A stretch of DNA of 64,000 nucleotides from Enterococcus_G camelliae (GTDB taxonomy: Bacteria; Bacillota; Bacilli; Lactobacillales; Enterococcaceae): NCBI RefSeq assembly GCF_042685105.1, contig NZ_JBHUMO010000039.1, forward strand, positions 1-64,000, in the 5' to 3' direction. The first letter of the stretch is position 1. Each line of letters opens with the position of its first letter. Positions 54,074-63,306 of this stretch are shown piece by piece. Below the pieces are notes generated by a model. That model was not told the origin of the DNA and searched no databases. It saw nothing but the letters and a program-made list of their open reading frames with translations. The position numbers and the translations under genes are program-made.

Positions 54074-55132
54074 TTACCGTTCTTCTTTTTTTCGAGGAAA
54101 CTTGATCAGTTTTGGTGTCAGGCGTCCTGCTGGATTTTTTATCTTTAATAAGTCAAAGATAAAGGTGAAAACTGGGATGCCCATGACTAAGCCCCAAACG
54201 CCGAAGTAGTGTTCACTGAAAAGCAAGATGACGAACGTGAAGAAGATTGGAATTTCGGTCTTGCTGGACATTAACTTGGGATTCAGGAAATAAGATTCCA
54301 ACAAATGAATGCCTAAGATGACCAACAAGATGATAATCACATCATTGATACCACCGGTGGAATAGGCGATAAACGACAACGGAACGGTGGAGATAATTAC
54401 CCCGGCCACCGGAATCAAGCTGAGGATAAAAATCATGACAGCTAAACTGGGAATTTGCGTAAAATGCATTGCAACCAAAGCAATACACGTCAAGATGGTA
54501 TTAATCAGAGCGATAAAGAGTTGGGCTTCAATCACGACGCCAAACGTGTTGGAAAATTTGATAAAAAAGTAGTGCAAATCTTGAAAAAACCAATCAAATT
54601 CGCCGTGCAAAAAGAGACGGGAAAACTCAAAGGTGCGCTTTTCTTCTATTAAAAAGAAAAAACTCAGAAGAAAGGCCATAACTGCGGCAATCGTTACTTT
54701 ACCAAAACTTTGGATGTAGTCTAAGACAATCGTCAAGCGATCTTTTAAGTATTCCAATAGATTAAATTGATCAATGACTTCATGGGCCACTCGGAAAAAG
54801 CTATCCGAGTTCTTCGGGTTGTGTTGGTAGAACCGAACTAAGGAATCGACCATCATAATGGATTGATCAATCAGAAGTGGCACATACTTGGTGACAACAA
54901 GGTATAAGCCCAACACAATCAAGCCGTAAATGACGACGACTAAAATGGTTGAAGAGATAGGGATGAGCTTTTTTATTTTCTTAACCGACTTATAGGATAA
55001 AAAGGTAAAAATAAACGTCAGGAACAATAAAGTCAGCATGCTCCGTAGAGTATAGATTCCTCCGATCAGCACAAGCAACACAACAATGCGCCGTAGTTTA
55101 CTATTTTCCAGAAATTCTTGGTAATACTTCAT
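54074..55132 (-). CDS. AI-2E family transporter (PerM/YtvI type)
   Basis: About 352 residues with seven to eight hydrophobic segments. The LLFLTFIFTFLSY pair near the N-terminus, the long central helical region and FILSLIPVAGVIISTVPLSF plus HLLESYFLNPKLMSS near the C-terminus match this family. The ATG is chosen because AGAGGGA precedes it; an in-frame TTG lies eight codons earlier. Members export autoinducer-2 or act as sodium/proton antiporters; the substrate here is unknown. It is monocistronic. Confidence 0.88.
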   Translation of the reverse strand: MKYYQEFLENSKLRRIVVLLVLIGGIYTLRSMLTLLFLTFIFTFLSYKSVKKIKKLIPISSTILVVVIYGLIVLGLYLVVTKYVPLLIDQSIMMVDSLVRFYQHNPKNSDSFFRVAHEVIDQFNLLEYLKDRLTIVLDYIQSFGKVTIAAVMAFLLSFFFLIEEKRTFEFSRLFLHGEFDWFFQDLHYFFIKFSNTFGVVIEAQLFIALINTILTCIALVAMHFTQIPSLAVMIFILSLIPVAGVIISTVPLSFIAYSTGGINDVIIILLVILGIHLLESYFLNPKLMSSKTEIPIFFTFVILLFSEHYFGVWGLVMGIPVFTFIFDLLKIKNPAGRLTPKLIKFPRKKEER

Positions 55133-55529
55133 ATAGGTCCCTCTTTCACTCGACAAGTTTCAGGCGGCTCTTTTCTCATGCACAGGCAATTCAAAAGATA
55201 ATCTACCTAATACGTCTATCTTACTATTCTTTGCATTTTTTTCCTACAAGAGATTGAACAAACAGTTTTTTCTGGAATAGAGAAAGTGGGAGCCTAAACA
55301 CAGCGTTGAGCTGGGGAAGGATCCATGATAGTTACCAACGACCATCGCTTGGTGACCATTAAAGATGATAGAGATTTACAATAAACATTTCTTGAAGAAC
55401 AATATTCTGATTAAAAGCACGGCTGTTGTCTTTAGTCAGAAACGGAAGGGTTTTCCTAAGGCTGAATTAAAAAAATAACTAGAAAGATTCTTGGTACACT
55501 ACCAATCTCTCTAGTTATTTTTTTACTGA
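55133..55529. other. Non-coding stretch with a terminator
   Basis: No gene is supported. Short readable scraps on the plus strand (near 55328-55383) have no family. The stretch ends with the bidirectional terminator at 55469-55522. Confidence 0.4.
55469..55522. terminator. Bidirectional terminator after the ascorbate-type PTS operon
   Basis: AAAAAATAACTAGA plus AGATT..TTGGTA pairs with TACCAATCT plus TCTAGTTATTTTTT; A/T runs on both sides. Confidence 0.88.
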
Positions 55530-56237
55530 TTATAAAATAGTGAATCCTAAATCTTTGACATCATTATTGAACATTTTTACTGTTTCAATAGATAGTTCAT
55601 TCAGATCCATATGATACATATCTAATTTATTCAGAATAGAAGGTTGCACTGTGATGATATCTACTCCCAATTGATCAGCCTGAATGATGTTAAACACTTC
55701 GCGTGTACTCGCCCATAGTAACTTAACTCCAGCTTTCTCATGACAGATTTTTACTGCTTTTTCCATTAAAGGTTCTGGATCAATTCCCGTATCAGCAATT
55801 CTACCGGCAAATACTGAAACAATGCTATCGACTCCACTGGATAGTGCATTCACTGTATCCACTACCTGGTTTTCTGTCATAATTGCAGTAATATTCAGCT
55901 TGATACCTTTCGAAGACAACTTCTTAATTAGCGGTGCAGAAGACTCCCCTTTTGTATTTGTAATAGGAATTTTTACAAAGACATTTTTGCCCAAGCTTGC
56001 AATTTTAATGGCTTCTTTTTCCATCGTATCAAAATCATCACCAAAAACTTCAAAACTAATTGGCAAATCCACAATGTTATCCAAAACTTCTTTTGCAAAA
56101 GCTACATAGTCGGTGATCCCTGCTTTTTTCATTAAAGTTGGATTCGTTGTGATTCCAGATACGATCCCCTTTTCCTTCATTTTGATCATTTCTTCTATGA
56201 CGGCGCCATCCGAATATAATTCTACGTTAAAATCCAT
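55530..56237 (-). CDS. Transaldolase/fructose-6-phosphate aldolase-like protein
   Basis: A 235-residue class I aldolase. TTNPTLMKKAG lies near residue 30, the Schiff-base lysine is K89 in NVFVKIP, and VKLLWASTRE follows. The ATG at 56237 follows CGGAGGA and directly abuts the EIIC stop. It shares long identical stretches (KKAG.TDY, SFEVFGDD, NVFVKIPI, IKLNITA) with the aldolase at 17.7 kb. It is the last gene of an ascorbate-type PTS operon and should act on the phosphorylated product; the substrate is unproven. Confidence 0.86.
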   Translation of the reverse strand: MDFNVELYSDGAVIEEMIKMKEKGIVSGITTNPTLMKKAGITDYVAFAKEVLDNIVDLPISFEVFGDDFDTMEKEAIKIASLGKNVFVKIPITNTKGESSAPLIKKLSSKGIKLNITAIMTENQVVDTVNALSSGVDSIVSVFAGRIADTGIDPEPLMEKAVKICHEKAGVKLLWASTREVFNIIQADQLGVDIITVQPSILNKLDMYHMDLNELSIETVKMFNNDVKDLGFTIL

Positions 56238-56238
56238 T

Positions 56239-57609
56239 TTATGCTTCCTCCGTTTCAATATTATTGATTGCATTTTGAGATGGTTTCAAGATGCTTGGTA
56301 AGAAAAGAACAACTAGCACTACGACCATTACTAAATAAATGCCCAATTGTCCAAAAGAACCACCGATTCGACCTAGCAAAATACCAATCCATCCAAAGTC
56401 AAAATCTCCAAACGTAGCATTTGAAAAACCTAAATCTCCCAATACCGGTAACAAGAGTGCTGGTAAAAAGGCAAGGAATAAGCCATTAATAAATGCTCCG
56501 GCAATGGCTCCTCTTCTGCCTCCAGTGGCATTCCCATAGATTCCAGCTGTCGCTCCACAGAAAAAGTGAGGAACTAGTCCAGGTATGATTAATACGCCTC
56601 CAGCAATTCCTAGTACAAACATTCCAATTAATCCACCAATGAAACTTGAAAGAAATCCGATGATAACCGCTGTTTGTGCATAAGGGAAAAACACGGCACA
56701 ATCCACTGCAGGTACAGCATTAGGAATTACTTTATCGGCAATCCCTTGGAATGCTGGTAACAAATCTGCTAAAATCATACGCACGCCTGAATACACAACA
56801 GTGACTCCGACAGCAAATTTTAACCCACATAATATTGCATAAAGATAAGGTGATTTCCCATCTGATAAAGTCGAAACAAATTCCGGTCCAGCTGCGATTG
56901 CTGATATTAGATAAAAGATAACCATCGTTAGTGCTGTTGAAATCGTTGTGTTTCTCAAAAATCCATATTTTTCTGGTACTTCAATATCTTCGGTCGATTT
57001 GGATCCTTTTCCTACGATGGAGCCAATCCATGCTGATAAGTAGTACCCAACTGATCCAAAATGACCCATTGCGATTTCGTCACCATCCGTGACCTTTAGC
57101 GTATACTTTTGACCAATCGCTGGAGAAATGGCACTCCATGCTCCTAAGAAAAATCCACCTACCAGAACCAAAGCAGTTCCTTTAAATCCAACCGCTCCTA
57201 AAACCGCAGACAGTAAACATGCCATAAAGAATGAATGATGTCCTGTTAAGAAAACATATTTATACCGTGTAAAACGTGCGACCAATAAATTTACGATAAG
57301 TCCTACGATTAAAATTGACATTGTTTCAACACCAAGTACTTTTTGCGCTACGGAAGTCACCGCTTCATTATTCGGGACTACCCCAGTAATATGAAATCCT
57401 TTTTCAATCATTGCTGACAATGGTGCCAAATTTCCACTAATTACATCCGCTCCTGCAGCCAACATGAGATAACCCAATATTGGTCCTAAAGTACCAGTGA
57501 ATACCTTATGTCCTGGAGCCTTCATAGCAACCAATCCAACAAATGCAACTAACCCCATCAAAATTGCTGGTTCACTCAATAAATCTTTAAGAAATTCCAA
57601 TATAGCCAT
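56239..57609 (-). CDS. ulaA: PTS ascorbate-type EIIC component
   Basis: A 456-residue membrane transporter with 11 or so hydrophobic segments, including GFHITGVVPNNEAVTSVAQ, FLTGHHSFFMACLLSAVLG and IPGLVPHFFCGATAGIYGNATGG, all characteristic of UlaA/SgaT. EIIB and EIIA are encoded just upstream. It may carry L-ascorbate, but the downstream genes (no UlaG lactonase, UlaD, UlaE or UlaF) differ from a true ascorbate pathway, so another sugar is quite possible. Confidence 0.9.
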   Translation of the reverse strand: MAILEFLKDLLSEPAILMGLVAFVGLVAMKAPGHKVFTGTLGPILGYLMLAAGADVISGNLAPLSAMIEKGFHITGVVPNNEAVTSVAQKVLGVETMSILIVGLIVNLLVARFTRYKYVFLTGHHSFFMACLLSAVLGAVGFKGTALVLVGGFFLGAWSAISPAIGQKYTLKVTDGDEIAMGHFGSVGYYLSAWIGSIVGKGSKSTEDIEVPEKYGFLRNTTISTALTMVIFYLISAIAAGPEFVSTLSDGKSPYLYAILCGLKFAVGVTVVYSGVRMILADLLPAFQGIADKVIPNAVPAVDCAVFFPYAQTAVIIGFLSSFIGGLIGMFVLGIAGGVLIIPGLVPHFFCGATAGIYGNATGGRRGAIAGAFINGLFLAFLPALLLPVLGDLGFSNATFGDFDFGWIGILLGRIGGSFGQLGIYLVMVVVLVVLFLPSILKPSQNAINNIETEEA

Positions 57610-57629
57610 GATACTTTCTCCTCCTTTTT

Positions 57630-57908
57630 CTATTTATTTAATTCCAACAGTGTTGGTAGTACATCCTCTTCAATCTTCTTTTTGTCAGCATAACTTCTAA
57701 CCGTTACCACTCTTTTTCCTGCAGGAAATTGCTTTGCAAATTCCTCAACAGTTACGAAGATATCTGGTGATTCCCCTAGTGCTCCATTAAAGTCACTTGG
57801 TCTGGCATCCAATTCAATTCCATTTTTTTTTGCAAGCTGGGAAATTTTCATTGCTAATAAATTGCTACTACCAATCCCATTTCCGCAGACAGTAATTACT
57901 TTTATCAT
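57630..57908 (-). CDS. ulaB: PTS ascorbate-type EIIB component
   Basis: A 92-residue phosphocarrier with the phosphorylated C8 in VCGNGIGSSNLLAM, typical of the lactose/ascorbate EIIB fold. It overlaps the EIIA gene by four bases and lies 20 bases before the EIIC gene. Confidence 0.92.
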   Translation of the reverse strand: MIKVITVCGNGIGSSNLLAMKISQLAKKNGIELDARPSDFNGALGESPDIFVTVEEFAKQFPAGKRVVTVRSYADKKKIEEDVLPTLLELNK

Positions 57909-58375
57909 CTCAATTCCTCCTTACTTTCTTCTATAATTTTTTTAGCAAGTACAATAAATTCTTCTTCCGTTTTTGTTTCGATCAATTGATTGACTTTCTC
58001 CTCCTCATCAATCAAAAGTGATACTTGTTGTAGTAACTCTAAATGTTTTTGATTGTCATTTGTGGCTAAACAAATCACTAGAAAAACCTCCTTATCAGAG
58101 ACTTCTTCGAAACAAATAGGCTTCGTTGACTTTAAAATACTAACGCCTATCCCCAGCGCTCCATCTTCCGGTCGAGCATGTGGCATAGCGACTTTTGGAA
58201 CAATAATAATATAATCTCCCATAGTTAGAACGGTTTTAATCATTGCATCAACATAAGTTGGCAGAATAATTTTATTTAGTAACAAAGGTTTTGCTACAAT
58301 CTCTATTGCTTCTTTCCAATCAATTTTTTGCTCAGTAAATGTTAGATAATCTTTCTTTAGATAATTGGCTATCAT
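57905..58375 (-). CDS. ulaC: PTS ascorbate-type EIIA component
   Basis: A 156-residue EIIA of the fructose/mannitol fold used in Ula systems; the phosphohistidine is H66 in KVAMPHARPEDGALG. It is the first gene of the operon, with GGAGGTGA-like sequence (reverse of TCACCTCC) before the ATG. Confidence 0.92.
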   Translation of the reverse strand: MIANYLKKDYLTFTEQKIDWKEAIEIVAKPLLLNKIILPTYVDAMIKTVLTMGDYIIIVPKVAMPHARPEDGALGIGVSILKSTKPICFEEVSDKEVFLVICLATNDNQKHLELLQQVSLLIDEEEKVNQLIETKTEEEFIVLAKKIIEESKEELR

Positions 58376-58403
58376 TGTCTCACCTCCCTACAAACACTAT
58401 AAT

Positions 58404-58417
58404 ATAAACCGTTTTCA
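58404..58417 (-). promoter_or_regulatory. Candidate cre site in the divergent PTS promoter region
   Basis: ATAAACCGTTTTCA matches 12 of 14 positions of the CcpA consensus and lies 29 bases before the EIIA gene. Confidence 0.5.
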
Positions 58418-58470
58418 ATATATAGTTTTCCTATTTCCAATTGAAACGGAATGACACTGCTCCATATTAT

Positions 58471-58484
58471 TGAATTCGTTTCCA
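58471..58484 (+). promoter_or_regulatory. Second candidate cre site
   Basis: TGAATTCGTTTCCA matches 12 of 14 consensus positions and lies 80 bases before the regulator gene. Confidence 0.4.
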
Positions 58485-58563
58485 TTTTTTTTGGAAATTA
58501 TCGGATGCTATGTTCCTAATTAGATATGCTATGATGAATGAGATGAAGGGGGTGAGTTGTTCT

Positions 58564-60492
58564 ATGAATGTGCTTTTATCGGATCGTTGTATTAGTATTT
58601 TCAGAACCATCTATGAAAATGAACTGACACCAATTGATTTCCTAACCGAAACTTTTCAGGTATCTAATCGAACTGTTCGTAATGATATTGTTGTCATTAA
58701 TGACTATCTAGCAAAATTTCAATCAGAAATTTTGCTTCAAAGGAACAAAGGATACTTTATCGAAAATAAAGAAGTCCTTCGTCCAATTTATGATTCATTA
58801 ATCCGAAATTCACAAACAAATGTGTCGACGGAAACCTTGGAAAACCGGATTTTTCTTACGACAGTATTCTTACTGAATGCGAATACGTATGTTTCAATGG
58901 ATAATTTATGTGCCTACATCTATGTCAGCAGTTCTACAATGGTGACGTATTTAAATACAATCAAAAAACAGATGCAGCCATTTCACATAAAAATTGTATC
59001 AAAAAGCAATTTAGGCTATAAAATTGTTGGTACTGAACAAGATATTCGAAGCTACATTTTTGAAGTATTGGTTTCAAAAAACCATCCGGATTATGTAGCC
59101 TCTTTTACAGATTTTGAATCAACACTATTTAACGAAGTAAATTTGCCGGATTTATACGATATTGTTCTCTTTTTCTTTCCACCAACTCAGTATAAGTTTA
59201 ATGACTATTATCGAAAGAACATGGTTATCAAAACAGCAATCATGATAAAACGAATCATTGAAGGTCATACGATTTCAATTGAAGAGAACGAGTATAATTA
59301 TGATTATGCGAATTCAATCGTCATCAATATGATTACTGAACTCGAGGATCTCTATCAAATAACTATTGATGATGCCAATATTCGTTGGCTAGTCTCACAA
59401 ATTTTTTTAGAATTAATCAGCCAGTCGAGTGTTCAATCCATTTACTCGACAGAAAAATTTGAGCAAATCGTCAATGCATTGATTCAACAGATATCCTTCA
59501 ATTTTGGATTGGATTTGTCCGAGGACTTTGTTTTGCAGGACGACTTGATTAAACATTTAACCAGTTATTTACCAAAAAAAGAGAACAAAAAAACCCCCTT
59601 ACTTGGCGTTATTAAGAAAAAATATGCTTATGCTTTTGAAATTTGTTTATCCACAATCAAAAACCTTAATCTGTTAAAAACTTACGATTTAAATGAAGAC
59701 GATATAGGATACATTGCTATTCATATTGCTGCGTCAATAGAACGTCAAAATAAAAATCAAAGTTCACAAATACGTACTGCAATTATTTGTGGACAAGGCT
59801 TCTCTACTAGTAGATTACTAGAAGCTATCATCATGAAAAAGTTTGAGAAACAAATAAAAATTATTAAAATTATGTCCTATGCTGAATTCAAAGCTCAACC
59901 CTTAGATGGGATTGATTTAATTATCTCAACCATTCCTTTAAAAAATCATTCAATCCCAGTAGCGCACTTTGATTTCTTAAAGCTTACAAATAGTATCACC
60001 CATATCCAAACGATTATTCATAACTATCAGCAGAAGCAAACCTATTTAAACGATTTATTTTCAGAAAAATCGTTTCTTGTCCTAAATAAACCAATGGAAA
60101 AAAAAGAAGCACTCATTCGACTATTAAAAACGACAGAATATGATACCGAGAAACAAACGGCTATCATAGAAAAAATAGAACAGCGAGAAGCACTTTATCC
60201 TACTGATATTAGTCAATATATTGCCATTCCCCATATTATTGATCAGGTGATTCAACAATCAAAAATTTTGGTATTAATCAATCCTTGTTCAATCAAATGG
60301 CAAGACAACAATCATGTTTCCATTCTTTTTTTAATGCTTGTTTCTCCTAACGACAAACATAAACTTCAGCTTTTTATGGAGTGGGTATCTGACATTATCG
60401 ATGATGATCAAAGACAAAGAAATCTTCTAGAGCTTAAACATTTCTCTCAATTTCTTGAATTCGTAGCTACTCCATCTTCAATGGAAAACTAA
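58564..60492 (+). CDS. Multidomain PRD regulator with EIIB- and EIIA-like domains
   Basis: A 642-residue BglG/MtlR-type activator. Helix-turn-helix (LTETFQVSNRTVRNDIVVI) and a second wing region, two PRD domains (about 190-400), an EIIB-like domain with TAIICGQGFSTSRLLE near 410, and an EIIA-like domain with YIAIPHIID near 560. The ATG at 58564 follows AAGGGGGTGA; earlier in-frame codons lack similarity. It is divergent from the PTS/aldolase operon and probably activates it. Unlike the regulator at 21.4 kb it keeps its EIIA domain fused. Confidence 0.9.
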   Translation: MNVLLSDRCISIFRTIYENELTPIDFLTETFQVSNRTVRNDIVVINDYLAKFQSEILLQRNKGYFIENKEVLRPIYDSLIRNSQTNVSTETLENRIFLTTVFLLNANTYVSMDNLCAYIYVSSSTMVTYLNTIKKQMQPFHIKIVSKSNLGYKIVGTEQDIRSYIFEVLVSKNHPDYVASFTDFESTLFNEVNLPDLYDIVLFFFPPTQYKFNDYYRKNMVIKTAIMIKRIIEGHTISIEENEYNYDYANSIVINMITELEDLYQITIDDANIRWLVSQIFLELISQSSVQSIYSTEKFEQIVNALIQQISFNFGLDLSEDFVLQDDLIKHLTSYLPKKENKKTPLLGVIKKKYAYAFEICLSTIKNLNLLKTYDLNEDDIGYIAIHIAASIERQNKNQSSQIRTAIICGQGFSTSRLLEAIIMKKFEKQIKIIKIMSYAEFKAQPLDGIDLIISTIPLKNHSIPVAHFDFLKLTNSITHIQTIIHNYQQKQTYLNDLFSEKSFLVLNKPMEKKEALIRLLKTTEYDTEKQTAIIEKIEQREALYPTDISQYIAIPHIIDQVIQQSKILVLINPCSIKWQDNNHVSILFLMLVSPNDKHKLQLFMEWVSDIIDDDQRQRNLLELKHFSQFLEFVATPSSMEN

Positions 60493-60496
60493 CTTA

Positions 60497-60546
60497 AAAA
60501 GCCAGAACAAAACGACCGGTTCAGCGGTGGTTCTGTTCTGGCTTTT
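60497..60546. terminator. Bidirectional terminator
   Basis: AAAAGCCAGAACA plus ACCG pairs with CGGT plus TGTTCTGGCTTTT; shared by the PRD regulator and the convergent MFS gene. Confidence 0.88.
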
Positions 60547-60639
60547 GTGTGTTGTCATTATGAACTACTGATAGGTTTATAAGTAGTCATTGCTAAGAAA
60601 TGGATTGCAACGATTGCCAAAGGGCTAAGTTTCGTTGGT

Positions 60640-62022
60640 CTATTCTTCTGGTTGGCTTGGTGCAGTGTATTCTTTCGTCCGAAACATCAGGAAAAAGAGG
60701 ACGAAGCTCACTAGGCCAAAACTGAAAAACAAGAGATTGGTTTGTTGAAAGGCATCTTTGATATCGGCTTGGCCACTGGAAATCAAAGCTACTACCGCGG
60801 TTCCGACTGAGCCCCCATATTGGTTCATCATTTGAAACAATGCCAGCGCATGCGGGCCATCTTCTTTCTTTAGGTGAGCGATTGTGGTTGTTTGAATATT
60901 GCCAAATGCCATCACGCGACCAAAGGAGAAGACCACATAGATGATGGTTAAGAGGACCATTCCTAATGAGTGGGCCAAGAGACACATCACCAATAGACTG
61001 ATCGTAAATAGCAAATTGCCGAGGTATAACGGCAGCTTGGCCCCTCTTTCATCGTATAGTTTTCCAAACCAAGGATTCAGCAGTGCCGCAAAAAGTGAGC
61101 CTGGTAATAAGGCAAAGCCGGCTAAGATACTGGATACACCAAACCCAAGTTGCAAATAATTGGGAATGAGATAATTGCCGCCGATGTTGGCAAATTGCAA
61201 TAAGACAAATGGGATGATTGCTAGTAAAAAGACCGGTTTTGCGAACAGGCGAATATTTAAAAATTCGCGTTTGCTCGTGAGTGACTTCCAGATGAATAGC
61301 CCCAGTGATACGACAAAAGCAAGCAAAACAGGAACATTGAGTTGCCCTGTCTCTAATTCTGAGACAACAACTAGACTCGTGGTCAACGCACTGGCTAGTA
61401 GCAAAAATTGCCAGACATCGAGCTTGGCGGTTTTGTCAATGGGTTCTTTTTTTTCGAAGCTGGTGATGCCGAGGAAAAAAGAGACGGCGACCAAGAGCAA
61501 CGTTAGGAAAAAAATGGCGCGCCAGCCTAGTGAGTCCACGAGCAAACCGCCATAGGTTGGGCCGATGGATGGTGCGATGGATACAACCAATGAGCCAAAG
61601 CCCATCCACGTGCCGAGTTTGGCTAAGGGAACTTGTTCCAAAATAATATTAAAAGTCAAAGGTAAGGCAATACCAGCGGCGATGCCTTGTAAGACGCGAG
61701 CCACCAATAAAATGGCAAAGGTCTGGGCAGTGCCGCCTACGAGTGTGCCAAGCACAAAAATGCCGACGGATGCGAGAAAAAGTTGGCGTTCTGAAAACCG
61801 ACGGCGTAAGTACGCGGAGAGGGTCATCATGATGGCAACCATTAATAAATAAATGGTCGTGACCCAAGCGAGGGTTTCCATACTGACCTCGAAGATTTGG
61901 CTCAATTTCGGGAAGGTCACATTCATGGCTGTCTCGCTCATAATGCCGGCAAAGCCCATTAAAGCGGCGGCCACAATCATTTTGACGACTTGCTTAGGTA
62001 CGGTTGTGGTGGGTTGTGTCAT
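60640..62022 (-). CDS. MFS multidrug efflux transporter (DHA2-like)
   Basis: A 460-residue proton-driven exporter with 12-14 hydrophobic segments. AVIMMTLSAYLRRRF-like loop 2-3 sequence (TLSAYLRRRFSERQ), motif C-like GPTYGGLLVDSLGWR and LLVARVLQGIAAGIALPL fit the EmrB/QacA group. It overlaps the upstream MarR gene by 29 bases, so expression should follow the MarR regulator. Its drug or compound range cannot be inferred. Confidence 0.9.
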   Translation of the reverse strand: MTQPTTTVPKQVVKMIVAAALMGFAGIMSETAMNVTFPKLSQIFEVSMETLAWVTTIYLLMVAIMMTLSAYLRRRFSERQLFLASVGIFVLGTLVGGTAQTFAILLVARVLQGIAAGIALPLTFNIILEQVPLAKLGTWMGFGSLVVSIAPSIGPTYGGLLVDSLGWRAIFFLTLLLVAVSFFLGITSFEKKEPIDKTAKLDVWQFLLLASALTTSLVVVSELETGQLNVPVLLAFVVSLGLFIWKSLTSKREFLNIRLFAKPVFLLAIIPFVLLQFANIGGNYLIPNYLQLGFGVSSILAGFALLPGSLFAALLNPWFGKLYDERGAKLPLYLGNLLFTISLLVMCLLAHSLGMVLLTIIYVVFSFGRVMAFGNIQTTTIAHLKKEDGPHALALFQMMNQYGGSVGTAVVALISSGQADIKDAFQQTNLLFFSFGLVSFVLFFLMFRTKEYTAPSQPEE

Positions 62023-62419
62023 AGTCGTTTGCGACTCCTTTCAAGAAACGTTCAATCACGGCTTGTTCTGATGAATTGAAGGCAGCGATTAAGCGTTGAT
62101 TGTCTTTTTGAATAAAGGTTTGAATGGCGGTGACATAGGTCTGACCGCTCGGGGTGATGCTTAGGTATTTGTTCCGTCCTTCTGCTTGGCGGGTAATGAT
62201 GGCCCGCTCTTCCATGCGTTTGATGATGACGGACATGGTTGATTTTTTGACGCCAAACTCCGTAGCTAGTTCATTTTGGGCGACAGGGCGATCTTGGTGT
62301 TCCGCTAAATAATTCAACACGCTCATTTGCGTGCCGGTCAGTTGGTACTGCTGGGCAAAGGTATCCATCTCACGTGACAGTTGGATACTAGCTATTTTTA
62401 TCCATTTTCCGAAATTCAT
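61994..62419 (-). CDS. MarR-family transcriptional regulator
   Basis: A 141-residue winged-helix repressor. RPVAQNELATEFGVKKSTM is the recognition helix region, and IIKRMEERAIITRQAEGRNKY the wing. A consensus-like promoter (62452-62480) and an inverted repeat lie directly upstream. It most likely represses itself and the overlapping MFS pump until a ligand binds. Confidence 0.92.
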   Translation of the reverse strand: MNFGKWIKIASIQLSREMDTFAQQYQLTGTQMSVLNYLAEHQDRPVAQNELATEFGVKKSTMSVIIKRMEERAIITRQAEGRNKYLSITPSGQTYVTAIQTFIQKDNQRLIAAFNSSEQAVIERFLKGVANDYDTTHHNRT

Positions 62420-62436
62420 GGCCGACTCCTTTCATA

Positions 62437-62450
62437 GTTAGCAACCTAAC
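62437..62450. promoter_or_regulatory. Candidate MarR operator
   Basis: GTTAG-CAAC-CTAAC is an inverted repeat placed between the -10 and the ribosome site of the marR-type gene, a typical autorepression site. Confidence 0.55.
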
Positions 62451-62451
62451 C

Positions 62452-62480
62452 ATTCTAATGGAAGGTTGACGATTGTGCAA
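62452..62480 (-). promoter_or_regulatory. Promoter of the marR-MFS operon
   Basis: On the minus strand TTGCAC (62475-62480), a 17-base spacer and TAGAAT (62452-62457). Confidence 0.65.
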
Positions 62481-62532
62481 CTTTTTCGGATTCTGGTAAA
62501 AGAATTGGTTTTGGCAAGCACGTCAGAAAGCA

Positions 62533-62581
62533 AACACAGCCCCTCCCCACACAGAAACGAGGTGTGGACAAGAGCTGTGTT
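62533..62581. terminator. Hairpin after pcp, possible weak terminator
   Basis: AACACAGC plus CCACAC pairs with GTGTGG plus GCTGTGTT. No real T-run follows on either strand, so termination is uncertain. Confidence 0.4.
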
Positions 62582-62634
62582 CCGTTGCATGTATCCAGAT
62601 GGAATCTGGTTGTCACTAGTCCGAACGACCTGGC

Positions 62635-63282
62635 TTAGTGTGTCGTTCCGCCAATGATTTTCAAATCTTCTTTGCCATCAAAGGCCACCATTTGAGCGAT
62701 AGCGGCCGTTAAGCCGGCAACAATGTTTTCCAAACTCATGGATGGGGTATTCGGACGAGTTAGGACTTGTTCCGGTAAAAAAGGCACGTGCATAAAGCCT
62801 GCTTTAACCTTAGGAAAGTCCGTGTGAGTCAAATACAAGCATTGGTACATGATGTGGTTGCAGACAAAGGTTCCTGCTGAATTGGAGACCGAAGCGGGAA
62901 TGCCGGCTTCTTTCACGGCCGTTACCATGGCTTTGACTGGGTGTTGTGTAAAATACGCATTGGCCCCCTCTGCTTGAATGGGAACATCAATGGGTTGTTG
63001 GCCTTCGTTATCGGCAATGCGGGCATCATCGACATTGATGGCCACGCGTTCAAAGGTTAAGTCGAAGCGTCCCCCTGCTTGACCGACTGCTAAGACATAG
63101 TCGTAGTCTTTTTTTTGCAGTTCTTCTTTGACGACCGCTGCACTTTTGTGAAAAACAGTCGGAATTTCTAATTTGGTGATTGCTGCTCCTGCAATGGTAT
63201 CTGGTAGGCGTTTGACAGCCTCAATTGCTGGATTGGTTTGGTCTTCACCAAAAGGATCAAAGCCCGTTACTAAAATATTCAT
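62635..63282 (-). CDS. pcp: Pyrrolidone-carboxylate peptidase
   Basis: A 215-residue cysteine peptidase (family C15) that removes N-terminal pyroglutamate. The triad is visible: E78 in FDLTFERVAIN, C141 in SAGTFVCNHIMY and H165 in AGFMHVPFLP. Length and the GFDPFGEDQTNPA start are typical. It follows a DUF979 transporter gene by 24 bases; release of 5-oxoproline fits with that neighbour. Confidence 0.96.
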   Translation of the reverse strand: MNILVTGFDPFGEDQTNPAIEAVKRLPDTIAGAAITKLEIPTVFHKSAAVVKEELQKKDYDYVLAVGQAGGRFDLTFERVAINVDDARIADNEGQQPIDVPIQAEGANAYFTQHPVKAMVTAVKEAGIPASVSNSAGTFVCNHIMYQCLYLTHTDFPKVKAGFMHVPFLPEQVLTRPNTPSMSLENIVAGLTAAIAQMVAFDGKEDLKIIGGTTH

Positions 63283-63306
63283 CGTTGTGTTCTTCCTTTC
63301 TTTTTA

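Noticed and set aside
58441..58470. A third cre-like site (TTGAAACGGAATGACA)
   Set aside because: The CG core is out of register with the consensus.
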